Origin: Rotaria macrura
Lineage: Eukaryota > Rotifera > Eurotatoria > Philodinida > Philodinidae
Direction: 5' to 3'
Length of the DNA stretch: 64,000 nt
NCBI GenBank assembly: GCA_900239685.1
Contig: OENT01000074.1
Span: 124,001 to 188,000 of the forward strand
Part shown: one piece after another, positions 12,703 to 24,089 of the stretch
Layout: every line of letters starts with the position of its first letter
Numbering within the stretch: position 1 is the stretch's first letter
Notes under the pieces: generated by a model
The model's database searches: none
Told to the model about the DNA's origin: nothing
The model's input: only the letters and a program-made list of their open reading frames with translations
Position numbers and translations under genes: made by a program

Positions 12703-15700
12703 GAAATCGGCGGCGGACACCTGAAAAAGTTCCCCCGTAACCCTATGAATTTCAGATAATATTTAAATTTTTTTCTTTTTAATACAAGCAGAAATAAATC
12801 GGCTATGAGTACAATGCATGTTTGTTAAATTCAGAAAGAACAATGTTAATATGATATCAAACATTGTTTCAGAGTGATCTTGTGTTATCCATGCCCGCAC
12901 TGTGACTCTTTAATTATTGTTTATTTTATTTGTTTCTTCTACACCACAGAAGGAGTCATGTATGTCTCTTGAGAGTGCGAAAGAAAAATAGTTCTTCCAG
13001 TGAAAATATAATATACAACGATCGCAATCGATCTTAATAATTAATCCAATAAGACTTTCAGTTATTCGAACGAAGAATTCCATAAGCTTCCCCGGCATAT
13101 GTTTAGTTTCTGATGAAATTATCCTAATGTGATTACAACCCGTAAAAAGTGTTCGAGCGTCGATAAATGCCCCACATGTTGTACTATGTTTTCTCTTGCA
13201 TGTTAAATAGTAGTTGAGGAAAACGACGTGTATGTAACTTAAGTCATTAGTAAAAATGCGGTTTTGTTATGAAAGCTCGTATGATTAGTTTCATGGTGAC
13301 TGTCAAAGAAACAAATAGGCATTGAACCAAATACAGTTGACCGTTGAAAAATCCTTCAAGACTTTCACAAAATAAATCATTCTTCTTCAAGTTTTTCTCT
13401 TTACTAAATTCATCGACTTGATCGCGATGAGAGCAACATTCACAACAACCGTTACGCATTTCAACCATAATTCTTTTCTATATTCAATTCATTTAATAAT
13501 ATATATCCACAAAGTAAACGTTGATTTTCTCTTCTAAGAAAAAGAATAGATTTTTCGTAGTACATCCAAATAAGATTAGTTTACGATAGAAGTTATTCTA
13601 AAGTGTGTAACATAATCTTAAATGTAAAATGTATTCTTCTTGCCTTCGAACAAGAAAAGAAAAGAAACATTACTGAAAAACATTTGAATGTATAACAATT
13701 AAAGTATTTCCAAAAAAGATAGAAAATCGAGTTCGCAATCATCAAGAAATAACTATATGGTTGTGTGTGCCAAAGCTATTTCGTATGATATACTGTTACA
13801 TTCTAGTTTTCTGTTCCATGAATTACTTGATATAATATTATTGCAGACCAGAAGTGTGTTAGGTAGCATATTGGGAAGTGTTATAGTTTATTACTTCAGA
13901 GTAACTTGGAAAACCTTGCGAAGGACGTTTTTCATGTCCATGAGACAGTCATGTACTAAATTAATAACGATTGAAAATAAATTCGGTTACTGAAGCTCTT
14001 TTGATTTGGAAATAAATTAGATATCATAACTGCTGACGAATTGATCATTGTATTCAGTAAAATTCGGGAAAAGAACGTAAAGAAAAACAACTCTCTTGTA
14101 CCATTGAATGATAATATCATCTTGTCAATCACTGGATGCCTAAATCGTCATAAAGTCGCAGATTTGCGCATGTTCATTGAGTAACAAATACTTGAAAAGA
14201 ATGGCCATTCTTGTTAATTTTTCAAGCGATCATGATATGAGATATCTTAAATCACGTTTTCAATCATCTGTGGAATTCATAACTTGTTGATTGACTTTTA
14301 ATTTAAATCATCAGTCAAGATAGTTTATTGTTTCAATGGATATTCCTAAAACAAGACATTCCGTTTATCAGATCGAATAACTTGTTTCTTTGCATACAAC
14401 AAGATTCGCATCAAACTATTACCACATTTGGAAAGAAATTTTCGTCGAAGATCGTCATCATCCATGGTAAAGTTTCGAAATTTAAATGAAACATTGTTAA
14501 GTTTAGTTTTATTAAGAATTGATTCTAAGATCGATAGAAACAAAGTCAAATGCAATACTTGTCTTTCATATTTATGCTAAGATACATAATATTGGAAAGT
14601 TATGTCAAGAGGATTTATCACTGTACCACATCCATTTCTATCGTCAGCAACATCTAGTTTAAAATGGCCATGTTTATTCACTTACCAGTATATTCTCTGT
14701 CTCTTAGCATAAGATTTGTGCAGCCGAATGAAATGACATGCATATCGAATGTTCAACAAACTTTAGAATGTATTTGTCCTGCAGCAACAAATCGGAAATA
14801 TCGTCATAATCAGACAGTACCGAAAACAAAATTGATTATAAACTTATGTATGATACGATTCATGAAGGGCTTGTTTTCGTTAGAGTTGTCTCGACAAGAC
14901 TTGCAGCAACAAAAAATATTACAAAAGAAGTGTGAACATGAATATAACTGATAATGTGGCATGCATAAATGATGTATTTTTAACATTGATATGTTTCGAT
15001 TGTCACCCATTTTTTTTATTATCAGGAAATTGACGACTTTGAGAAATCCTTACAGTACACAGATGAAAAGTATGAATGAAAAAAAGAAAAGAGAAAAAAT
15101 GAACTTGGAAAGACATTCAAAGTCTGCTAGTATAAGTGCGTTAAGAGGATTTTCAGAGAATCAATGAAACATCAATAAACATGGAACGTATTTAAATCTA
15201 TGAGTACAAAACAAAACCAAAAAGCTTCTTTTTACTTATTTAATACATTCAAAACGAACACAGAAAAGTGTGAGTTGTCAGATAGTTTCCGGGAATTCAA
15301 TAAGAGTCATTGTGTTTCCAATGTTGTAATTGACTATCAATTCTTTCAAGGGTATGCGTGCACACGTGGAGACACATTTCTCTAATAATGAAGCATGTTC
15401 GATGTATCGTTCCGATGGGAAAACTCTCATTATACTATTTTCACCAGACAACCATACTTTTCTAATAGTATTCCAGTTCACTTGCTTAAACATGAATTGA
15501 CCCTCTTTAGTAACTGGATTGCCCATCCATTTAGATTGCTCTTCAACCTTCTGTTTCAACATAAGAATATACATTCAACGAAACAAACTGGAGAGAATAA
15601 TTTTCATTTTGATCATTGATGTTCCTTTTCTATGAGAGGATGTGGGTGTGTGGCTACGACTATTGTCTTCCAGGGGTCGTAGCAGTCTTTGTATGAAAAT

Positions 15701-16439
15701 CAGGAAGACGAGGCAGAGACACATTTTGGAAAAAAGGCAGGAATTCCGATGTAAATCTGGACATTTTAAGTACTATCTTAGTACTACTGCTCAGGACAAA
15801 GCTGCACAATAGTAATTCAATCAATGATCGTTCACTGAAACTACTAGATTATATTTCGAGTTTAAAATTTTTCCTATTCGTTCATTATCTCCATATATAC
15901 GTTACGCCTGCCAGAGACTAAAAACGAATCGAATCGAATCCGAAGTGACTGTTCGGTTCCACTTCTGAATCGCAGCACTGAGTGTCATTTTCAACTACTT
16001 TTTGCATTATGTGTCGTGTTGTTGTAACACCTTGCAGCCATACTACCATTGGGTGGCAGTTCATCGCTGCTAGACAAATTGTCATGCAAAGAAGTTCGAA
16101 TTTTGACCACTCGATAGTGAAAACAATCTCTTTACTAGCTCAATCGAAAATAACAGTGATTGATATTTCTATTTCCACTATATTTTGTCTTTATTTCATC
16201 ACAATTTGTTTCTGTATAGATTTAATATTGTTCAGCTGCTTATACGTGCGCTAGCCGTTTCGTACTGATAGAATCCATGGGTGAAAGCTGAGATTTTATT
16301 GCTTTTGAAATGTCATATGTATACTAAAAATTTCAGACCAATTCTATGGAACCCAAATTCAAGACAACAGCTCCGATAGTGACTAGTATTTTCGAAGAGT
16401 TTGGAGAAAATCATTGGGATCCTACAAAATCCAAAACAA

Positions 16440-16624
16440 CACTAGTCGACGATCTTGACATCGTTCTTTCCAGCTTCTTGTAGATACATTCTTGTCTGGC
16501 GAGGCAAGAGTCACATCGTCAGGCAAGATTCTTTTTTCTTTCTTGCCCATGAATCTTGGCTGATCTCAAAAGAATTGTGAATATCTTGGCTTTCTTGCCA
16601 GATTCCATATCTTCTTAAATATCC
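16440..16624 (+). repeat. Left arm of a perfect 185-bp palindrome
   Basis: Read base by base, this arm is the exact reverse complement of 16744-16928. It starts CACTAGTCGACGATCTTG and ends TTAAATATCC against the gap. Matching stops immediately outside the arm (16439 A against 16929 A). The arm contains many short CTTGCC or GGCAAG units in both orientations. Confidence 0.95.
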
Positions 16625-16743
16625 NNNNNNNNNNNNNNNNNNNNNNNNNNNNNNNNNNNNNNNNNNNNNNNNNNNNNNNNNNNNNNNNNNNNNNNNNNNN
16701 NNNNNNNNNNNNNNNNNNNNNNNNNNNNNNNNNNNNNNNNNNN
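16625..16743. other. Assembly gap (119 N)
   Basis: A run of 119 undetermined bases sits exactly at the centre of the palindrome. Its real length and content are unknown. The arms touch the gap on both sides without any unique base, so the gap lies inside the repeat. Confidence 0.99.
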
Positions 16744-16928
16744 GGATATTTAAGAAGATATGGAATCTGGCAAGAAAGCCAAGATATTCACAATTCTTTT
16801 GAGATCAGCCAAGATTCATGGGCAAGAAAGAAAAAAGAATCTTGCCTGACGATGTGACTCTTGCCTCGCCAGACAAGAATGTATCTACAAGAAGCTGGAA
16901 AGAACGATGTCAAGATCGTCGACTAGTG
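16744..16928 (-). repeat. Right arm of a perfect 185-bp palindrome
   Basis: This is the exact inverted copy of 16440-16624, beginning GGATATTTAAGAAGATATGG and ending CGTCGACTAGTG. Zero mismatches over 185 bp means a very young fold-back element, an active gene-conversion hairpin, or an assembly artefact in which one end was joined to its own reverse complement. Confidence 0.95.
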
Positions 16929-19213
16929 AAGGAGCAAAAATCTAAAAGATCTCAGTTCTAGTTGCAAATCATGTCAAAAAGTAACCCATAGATAAAAAAT
17001 TCCAGGTATTGGTACTAAAAATTTTGCGATAACCCGAAGACATCAGCATTATCAGAAAATTCAATGAAATACTGGTACAAGTGGAATAGAAATCCAGTTT
17101 GGAAAATAGACAAGATAGTTCTTTCCCTTGGTTAGAATCTTTAGATGCACCCATACTCAATCTCTTTTTTGTTATGAAATTACTTTTTCTTGTCGAATCT
17201 GTTTTTGTATTATGATTATTCTTTGCGAAATACACTTAGAAACAAAAGAAAACAATACGGTCCATCGAGACAGACGAAGTCAGCTTATCATGGCTGCACA
17301 CAAGTTCTATGAGAAATGATTCGATCTTCTGTTGTGTATGAGTCTAATCGAGCATTGACTCTTTCGAATCGAATCAGATCGAATTAAGATTTTTCTATTT
17401 GTTTTGGTCTCTGGTGCCTGCCCTTTCTTTTTCTCAGGCACGTGGCATCCCTTCCTATTACATTGCCATTGGATCCTTGCCAAAATCGTATTTTTATCAG
17501 AAAAACAGCCCCACAAAAGAAATAAGGATGATCCGCATTCTCGCACTTTCACAGATTCTACATCTGCTTTTTCATTACTCAAACTATTTCTCTACATGAC
17601 TATTTTTTCTCCCACTCGTACTTTTCCTTTTGGTGGTATCTCTACTATTCTCACATGTGTATATATATATAAGACAGCCATGTTATCGATAAACGAATAA
17701 AAGTTTTTACAAGAAAATTTTAATGAACCTACTAAAATCTCAACATTAGGGAATATAAGATTTAATTCAGCTACGTACAGCCGAAAACCGTATAATTTAG
17801 ATGTCACCGAAGTAGCAGTGATAATCATTAATAACAAAATAGCTGCTTTCCAAAGTCAAATAATTCGAAATGTTGAAACTTAAACTGGTTACAAGAAAAA
17901 AAATGACGAAATAAATAAAAATTTGAGTGCTATCTTGCTTTTTCTAGAAAATAGTTAATGAATATTTCAATAAAAGTTTTGAGAAACGTTAATTATAACA
18001 ACATAAAATCTCCGAAATGGCGTGTATGTGGTCCTACGAAGATAATTCTTGAAAACACAGGACACGTTAAAATTTCAAGAAAGTAGTATCATTTCGAGAT
18101 TTGTTATATGTTGGTGAAATTTTCAGCTTAAATTGTATGCAGTTTGTTGATCTGTTGAGTAAAGAAATCTATGAAGTCCGTTTATGCAGACTACTGTTTA
18201 GCATTTTGATTTGTTCATTGAAATATGATTATGTTACACAAAATTGAATATTCTTAATGACATGATTTTTATGACACTAGCTTGGGCTATGTTTTATTTT
18301 GTTTTCGATACTTTCCTTATAGGCATCACAGTAAATGGTATACTTTCTTTGCAGTTGTTCATATAGAATGTAACTAATAATCATCATTTATAAGAATGGT
18401 TCTATCTACTGTGGACTCAGTGAAAAACTAGCTACTGCATGGAACTCGACTCAATGTTAATCTGTACATGAAAAAAGCTTTCAAATATCAACGTTTCATT
18501 CATTATTTTAAATCAGATTATATCCATGACGTGCTTCTTAAGACTGACAATGAAATAGTAGAGTTGACAAAAATAAAAACTGTAACTAGAAAATGATAGA
18601 AAACAAAATTGTCATTTTGTTAACATGTAACAATTCTGAATGACTTTGACAAGAGCCATGCTTTCTTACACACTAACAAAATGAAAACTAACTGTTTATG
18701 TGGATTTCGTCTTTGTAGACTGATAGTTATTTTATCTCAAACCAGATAAAGATTTCGTTTCTATCCTCGTAGAAAATCGCATGAAGCATTAAATATAAAG
18801 TTTGAATAGAGACTTTATACATCTGGATGTGTGAAATTGTGCTTTGATCAATACGAATAAATCGTTCATCAGAACGAAGTTTCATATTAGTTCAATCTAT
18901 GTATAATAACGTTTTTGTTCTTCTGTAGAATGATATGCAATGTAATGTGAATAAAATCGAATCTCGTCTGCGTTAATCATTTTGTTGATTTTATGTCGAC
19001 AAAAATTCTCCGCAATTATATATGTATTTAGATATGACTTTATCATAACATAAAGCGCCATCTTTTAAGATGTGTTGAGGGGTATATGATTCTGCAGAAA
19101 GATTGGTCAATCCATATGTTACCATTGGGTAGGCCTCTTTTCTTTTTGAATGAATGAAAAAAGAGATTAGTTTTAAAAACTAAGTTCAACGATTGTTTAC
19201 TATACTTTAGAAA

Positions 19214-21685
19214 ATGCTTGTATTATTCGAAACATCAGCTGGCTATGCCGTGTTTAAAGTTGGTTTCTTTTCAATTTTTCCTTTTTCGCTTAGTTTGCAT
19301 TTGGCTCATATTTTATTTTACTTTTAGTTACTTGATGAAAAAAAATTACAAGAAACGAGCAATTTATATGCCGATTTCGAATCACCAGAAAAGGCTGCTA
19401 AAGTGTATGCAACACTCTCCTATCCGATAGTTTCTTTTAATATTAATATTCGAACCTTTTCTTTAGATTGAAATTAACACACTTTGAAAAATTCGATGAT
19501 ACTACTCATGCACTTGCAGCAGCAACGGCAACGGTTGAAGGCAAAATCTCTAAACCGTTAAAAAAGTTACTTAAACGTCTTGTAGATCCTGATGTACAAG
19601 AACAATTACTGGTTGCGGATTCTGCACTTGGCAAAGCTATTAAAGTTTGTTTCCCTACAATTGTTCACAAATAAACATTATATTTGGTTTAATTCTAGGA
19701 AAAATTTAGTTTTGACTGTCTATGCAATAGTTCTGTACAAGATCTCATGCGTGTTATTCGCTCACAAGCAGATAGTCTTTTACAAATCGATGAAAAAGAA
19801 TTAGCTGCTATGCGTATTGGTTTAGCACATAGGTATGTAATAAATCATTGTGAGGAATATAGTTTGTCTTTAACACAGATTGAATGCGATAACGGATAAG
19901 AAGCATTGAATCAAAATCATGTGTAAAAATTATCTTTAAGCTTAGAATTTCTATTCCTATATAAGCCCATCATGTGCTTGAGAGATCAATAGAAAGTTTC
20001 TTTCAACAATTTTCGGGAATTTCTGAATTTTCGTTTCTCTTTGATTTTGTTTGGAATTGTATATCAGATCGCATTTCGATTGCGCTATAGTCGATAAACA
20101 CTTTTACTCAAAAATTGCATGTCATAATCAGAAGAAGGGAACGAAACGAAAGATCAATGCTTTCAGTTACTCCATTCGAGTAAACATGATAGAAGTCTTG
20201 GTGCAAACTTCTTTTCCTACACTAATTCATTTGAATTTTTTAATCAAATGAATACTTTTTTTTTAGTTTATCTCGGTACAAATTGAAATTTTCTCCAGAT
20301 AAAGTCGATACAATGATTGTTCAAGCGATTTGTATGTATTTGGAATTTATTGGTCTTCTTAATTTTCTTTCTACTCTCTTGTTGTTTTCTATTGATAGCC
20401 TTATTAGATGATCTGGACAAGGAAATAAATAATTATATCATGCGATGTAAAGAATGGTACGGTTGGCATTTTCCTGAATTAGCTAAAATAATTCAAGATA
20501 ATATTGCTTTTTGCAAGACAGTCCTACGAATAGGTCTGCGCTGCTTTTTAGTTGTATCACTTTTTTTCTTTACATTTTCATGATCGCTATAGGTTATCGA
20601 ACGGCTGCAGCTGAACTCGATCTATCCGACATATTGCCAACTGATGTCGAAACGCAGGTTAAAGAAGCAGCCGAAATATCAATGGGAACAGAAATATCTG
20701 AAGAAGATATAACAAATATTCGTCATTTGTGTTTACAAGTATGTCTAGTTGAATTGGTTCGGAGGAGAAATACAGACACATCTCACGTTCGAATCTAGCT
20801 CGAAGAATTACGCCAATAATCTATGATGACGTTAGTTACCGCCCCAGTCTGAACTAAACACAGGTTGATCGGTCCCATACTGAGATTATTGGTTTTGTTT
20901 TATTGTTTTTCGTTGTTGACATTTTTTTATGTTCAATTAATAGGTAATTGAAATATCGGACTATCGCGCACAATTATTTGAATATCTCAAAAATCGGATG
21001 ATGGCCGTTGCTCCCAATTTAACTGTTCTGGTTGGAGAACTTGTTGGTGCTCGACTTATTTCACATGCTGGATCATTACTCAATCTCGCTAAACATCCGG
21101 CATCAACCGTACAAATTTTAGGTGCTGAAAAGGCTCTGTTTCGTGCAATGAAAACAAAACATGACACACCGAAGTATGGTTTAATCTATCATGCATCATT
21201 AGTTGGTCAAACATCGGCAAAACTCAAAGGCAAAGTCAGTCGAATGCTAGCCGCTAAAGCGGCTTTGTCCATACGAGTCGATGCACTTGGAGAAGATACA
21301 GAAGCATCATTAGGAATTGAACAACGTGCTGATTTAGAAAAGAAATTTTCACTACTTGAACAAAATTCGGTATGAACTATCTGAAGAAAATTGTTTCGTT
21401 GTATTTTGTTTGAAAACAATGTTTGTTCTTTAAGGCAAAACGTATATCGGGTACGGGCAAAATGCAAGCGAAATTCGATAAATATCAGAAGAATGCGTAA
21501 GTTATAATCGATTGAATGTTCTGAATTTTCGTAATTTTGATTTGTTGTTAAATAGTGAAAAAGGACAATTCAATCAAGATCAAGCTTCAACATTGCCTCA
21601 TAAACGCCATTCCGATTTTGGTGGACGAGGTGGTGCCAATAAACGGTTCAGAAGTGACAACATGAATAAATCATTTGTTGTTTGA
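19214..21685 (+). CDS. NOP58: NOP58, core protein of box C/D snoRNPs
   Basis: NOP58 pairs with NOP56 and fibrillarin in the nucleolar box C/D particle that 2'-O-methylates rRNA. Exons: 19214-19258, 19328-19404, 19467-19644, 19699-19832, 20267-20331, 20399-20533, 20593-20738, 20944-21369, 21435-21496 and 21556-21685, giving 465 residues with closing phases. The N-terminus [15 protein letters not shown] and HFEKF are the family's N-terminal domain. The coiled-coil part carries [19 protein letters not shown] and [15 protein letters not shown]. The Nop domain carries [34 protein letters not shown] and [12 protein letters not shown]. The protein is shorter than the human one (529) because the long lysine-rich KKE tail is replaced by a short GGRGG-containing tail. 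The start ATG lies 3 nt after TTTAG. Intron 20739-20943 hosts a snoRNA. Confidence 0.96.
20813..20892 (+). ncRNA. Box C/D snoRNA in a NOP58 intron
   Basis: A perfect 9-bp terminal stem (CCAATAATC at 20813-20821 and GATTATTGG at 20884-20892) encloses box C ATGATGA (20823-20829) and box D CTGA (20880-20883). An internal box D' CTGA lies at 20849-20852, with a weak C' (GTTGATC) near 20864. The 12 nt 5' of D' (TACCGCCCCAGT, 20837-20848) are complementary to ACTGGGGCGGTA, the P-loop sequence of large-subunit rRNA as I know it. The D'+5 rule points to the second G of GGGG, equivalent to E. coli Gm2251. The snoRNA sits about 50 nt upstream of the 3' splice site, a usual location for intron-encoded C/D RNAs. 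The guide 5' of box D has no target I recognise. Confidence 0.88.
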
Positions 21686-23223
21686 TCTAGTTGTTCGGAT
21701 TTTTTTTGTTTGTTAGACCGAAAACGGTCAGAATTGTTACTTGTTTTTTTTTTCTAATGAAATAGAAAACGAAAGCAAACAAATAAGAAACGTTTTCTCC
21801 ATTTCTTTTTGAATCGTATATCCTGACTTCTCCCTTGAAATACTGTTCAATAGAATTTCAAGTAGTAAACGTCAGGAAAAGTATAAGCAAGCTCTTTGTT
21901 CCAAAATAACCTTGTTGTGTTTTTTTTCTCTCAATAAGGTTATAGGCATACAAATGAGTACACCAGAAAAAAAAATTTTACAGTGCAAACTGTAATTTAT
22001 ACATAATGCTTGATATTGATGGACAAACTCAAACATGACATCCGTTGTGCTTTAGTTATAATTATAATGCGCGCATTCATACAGGAAGATGGAACGGAAA
22101 AGAAATCTTTTCTTTTTCGGTTCCATATGAATAATGACTAGATGTCTTACGGTTTCTGTTTATTTCAAGTTGAAACGTAACGCAAGCAAAAAAGAAATAT
22201 CAGCATGAGTCTGTAAATAAAGACTAAAAACCTACACATATACTTGCCTGAAATTTCATGTTCTATGATTCATTGTACATCTATTAGTTTTGCTTTGCAT
22301 ATTTGTTGCAAAAGAAAGAACGAATCATTCTATCCGAATGTAAGTATTGTATATTGTTTATAGATTTCATTTGTTCTATATATGTCAAAAAATTACCAAT
22401 CATCGTCAGAGACTAACAACTCACCAGACAGTTTTCGTTCTATATTGAAAAAATGCCTTTCATCATTATATACCTATCAAACTTAATTAATCAGCGCTAG
22501 CTTAAGTCTTGTATGGTTTTTTTTTCTGGTTTCACTACTATTGTTTTTGCAGCATAAATCTTCACAAGACATCTTTGCAAAGAAAAACCTTTACACTCGT
22601 TATGTAAATAACGATTCTTGAAACATTAGCTCTTCGAACGTATTATATAAATCTAACGATAACCAAAACGACATTTGTTATTAAAAATAAAAAATTTTGC
22701 TTTTCTTCAATACTCTGTCGGTCTTTTGAATAGAAACATAATTTTTTTCTCTTTTTTTTCCTTTTAAAATCTTATTCATTAATATAACCAATGAAATAGC
22801 TTGCCTAGCAAATATTCATCTCATTCTCCTATTGGATAGCACTCGAGCAAGGAGAAGAAAATATTTTCTCTCTGTCTTTCTCTGTCTCCCTGTCTCTCTC
22901 TCTTAAATTATCCCTAATTATTATCGATGAAACGAACACATATAGCTTATCGTCAACTTATTGTAAAGAAAAAAGAAACCAACAGCAGATCATTATTATC
23001 ATCATCATCATCAGCCTAATCTTTAAAAAAGACAATTTACTCCCCAATTGATCGTTTTTCTTTCTTTGTATTGTATACATCAATGCATCGTCAACCGTAA
23101 TTATCATAGGGAAATTACGCTTACGCTCGTCTAACTTCATTAATTTCTTATTCATCGCTATTATTATTTTATCGTACAAATTATAACTATCGAAATTATC
23201 CAAAACGAAAAAAAAAGAAAGAA
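21686..23223. other. Intergenic region between NOP58 and Dlx
   Basis: No coding signal was found. The stretch holds the probable NOP58 3' UTR and the Dlx upstream region, with a CT-rich simple repeat at about 22867-22904 and a short CAT run near 22997-23013. The sequence just before the Dlx ATG is A-rich without an obvious AG acceptor. Confidence 0.6.
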
Positions 23224-24089
23224 ATGATGCATAATGAGCCAATCCAAACACTTCCACCATCAACACAACCATCATCAAATGCATTTCTTGATTTTACTAA
23301 TCATGAACAACCATCATCTATAGATATATCGAATTCAGTCAATCAACCATATTCGAATTTTATTCATAATTCATATCCAATATCACAAGAGCAATTTTAT
23401 CCATCAACTTATTCATATCCATACAATATACCATATTCATCATTAACTATTGATTCAAATCTTGATGAAAAATCCCATTATGAGAATCCACCGAAATTAA
23501 CCATCAAAGGAAAAAAGATCCGTAAACCACGAACAATTTATTCTAGTATGCAACTACAAGTGCTAAATAAACGTTTTCAACGAACACAATATCTTGCCTT
23601 GCCCGAACGTGCTGAATTAGCTGCATCACTTGGACTAACACAAACACAAGTAGTCGACCAAAAAACCATTTCAGTTTTTCTCTTTTCAAAACGAAAACAA
23701 TTTCTGTTCTTTATTTTCAGGTGAAAATTTGGTTTCAAAATAAGCGAAGTAAACAAAAAAAAGTTGTTAAAAACGTTAGTCATCATTCATCGTCGTCATC
23801 CCAACCCTCTTCTAACCCGACTTTATCACCACATCATCGTGCATCACGATCGATGAACAATAAATCTACTGATTCTATGTTTTTAGTAAAACATGAGCAA
23901 CAACATCCACAACCAACTTCATCAGCTGCAACATCATCAACAAATTCTAATCCATTTTTCATCGATGCAACACCATCATCATCCGTATATGGACATGTGA
24001 TGGATTACACAAATCATTCAGCATGTTTTTGGTCTTTACCACCTCCACCACCATCGGCACCACTGCCACCACCATACACCATTAGTTAG
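23224..24089 (+). CDS. DLX: Distal-less (Dlx) homeobox transcription factor
   Basis: Two exons, 23224-23649 and 23721-24089, give 264 residues. The homeodomain starts near residue 97 ([15 protein letters not shown]) and includes [20 protein letters not shown] and the recognition helix [10 protein letters not shown]. These residues are near-identical to animal Dlx proteins. The single 71-nt intron splits the homeobox just before VKIW, a position known in Dlx genes. The N-terminal part is rich in P, S, N and Y. The C-terminal part is rich in S, H and P, with a tryptophan-containing FWSLPPPPP end. The protein should act in the nucleus on TAAT-type sites in appendage or neural patterning. The second M at 23227 is an equally possible start. 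Confidence 0.95.

Larger units (their letters stand above)
11422..19213. other. Long intergenic region with two inverted-repeat structures
   Basis: No gene could be supported across this 7.8 kb. Open frames of up to 98 residues (for example 15278-15574, minus strand) lack recognisable domains or splice-linked partners. The region holds the fold-back at 11950-12702, a TA run at about 11671-11687, a short hairpin near 15651-15687 (GCTACGAC/GTCGTAGC arms), and the 185-bp palindrome around the gap at 16625-16743. The K2P 3' UTR probably occupies the first few hundred bases. Confidence 0.6.

Noticed and set aside
14664-14951. Cys-containing 95-residue frame that resembles a broken EGF-like segment
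   Set aside because: Cysteine spacing does not fit an EGF module and no flanking exon continues it.
15278-15574. 98-residue minus-strand open frame
   Set aside because: No recognisable motif, no splice-linked partner exons, and a comparable frame exists on the opposite strand, as expected by chance.
15640-15665. TGTGGG-like text recalling bdelloid telomere repeats
   Set aside because: Only about two imperfect units are present, not an array.
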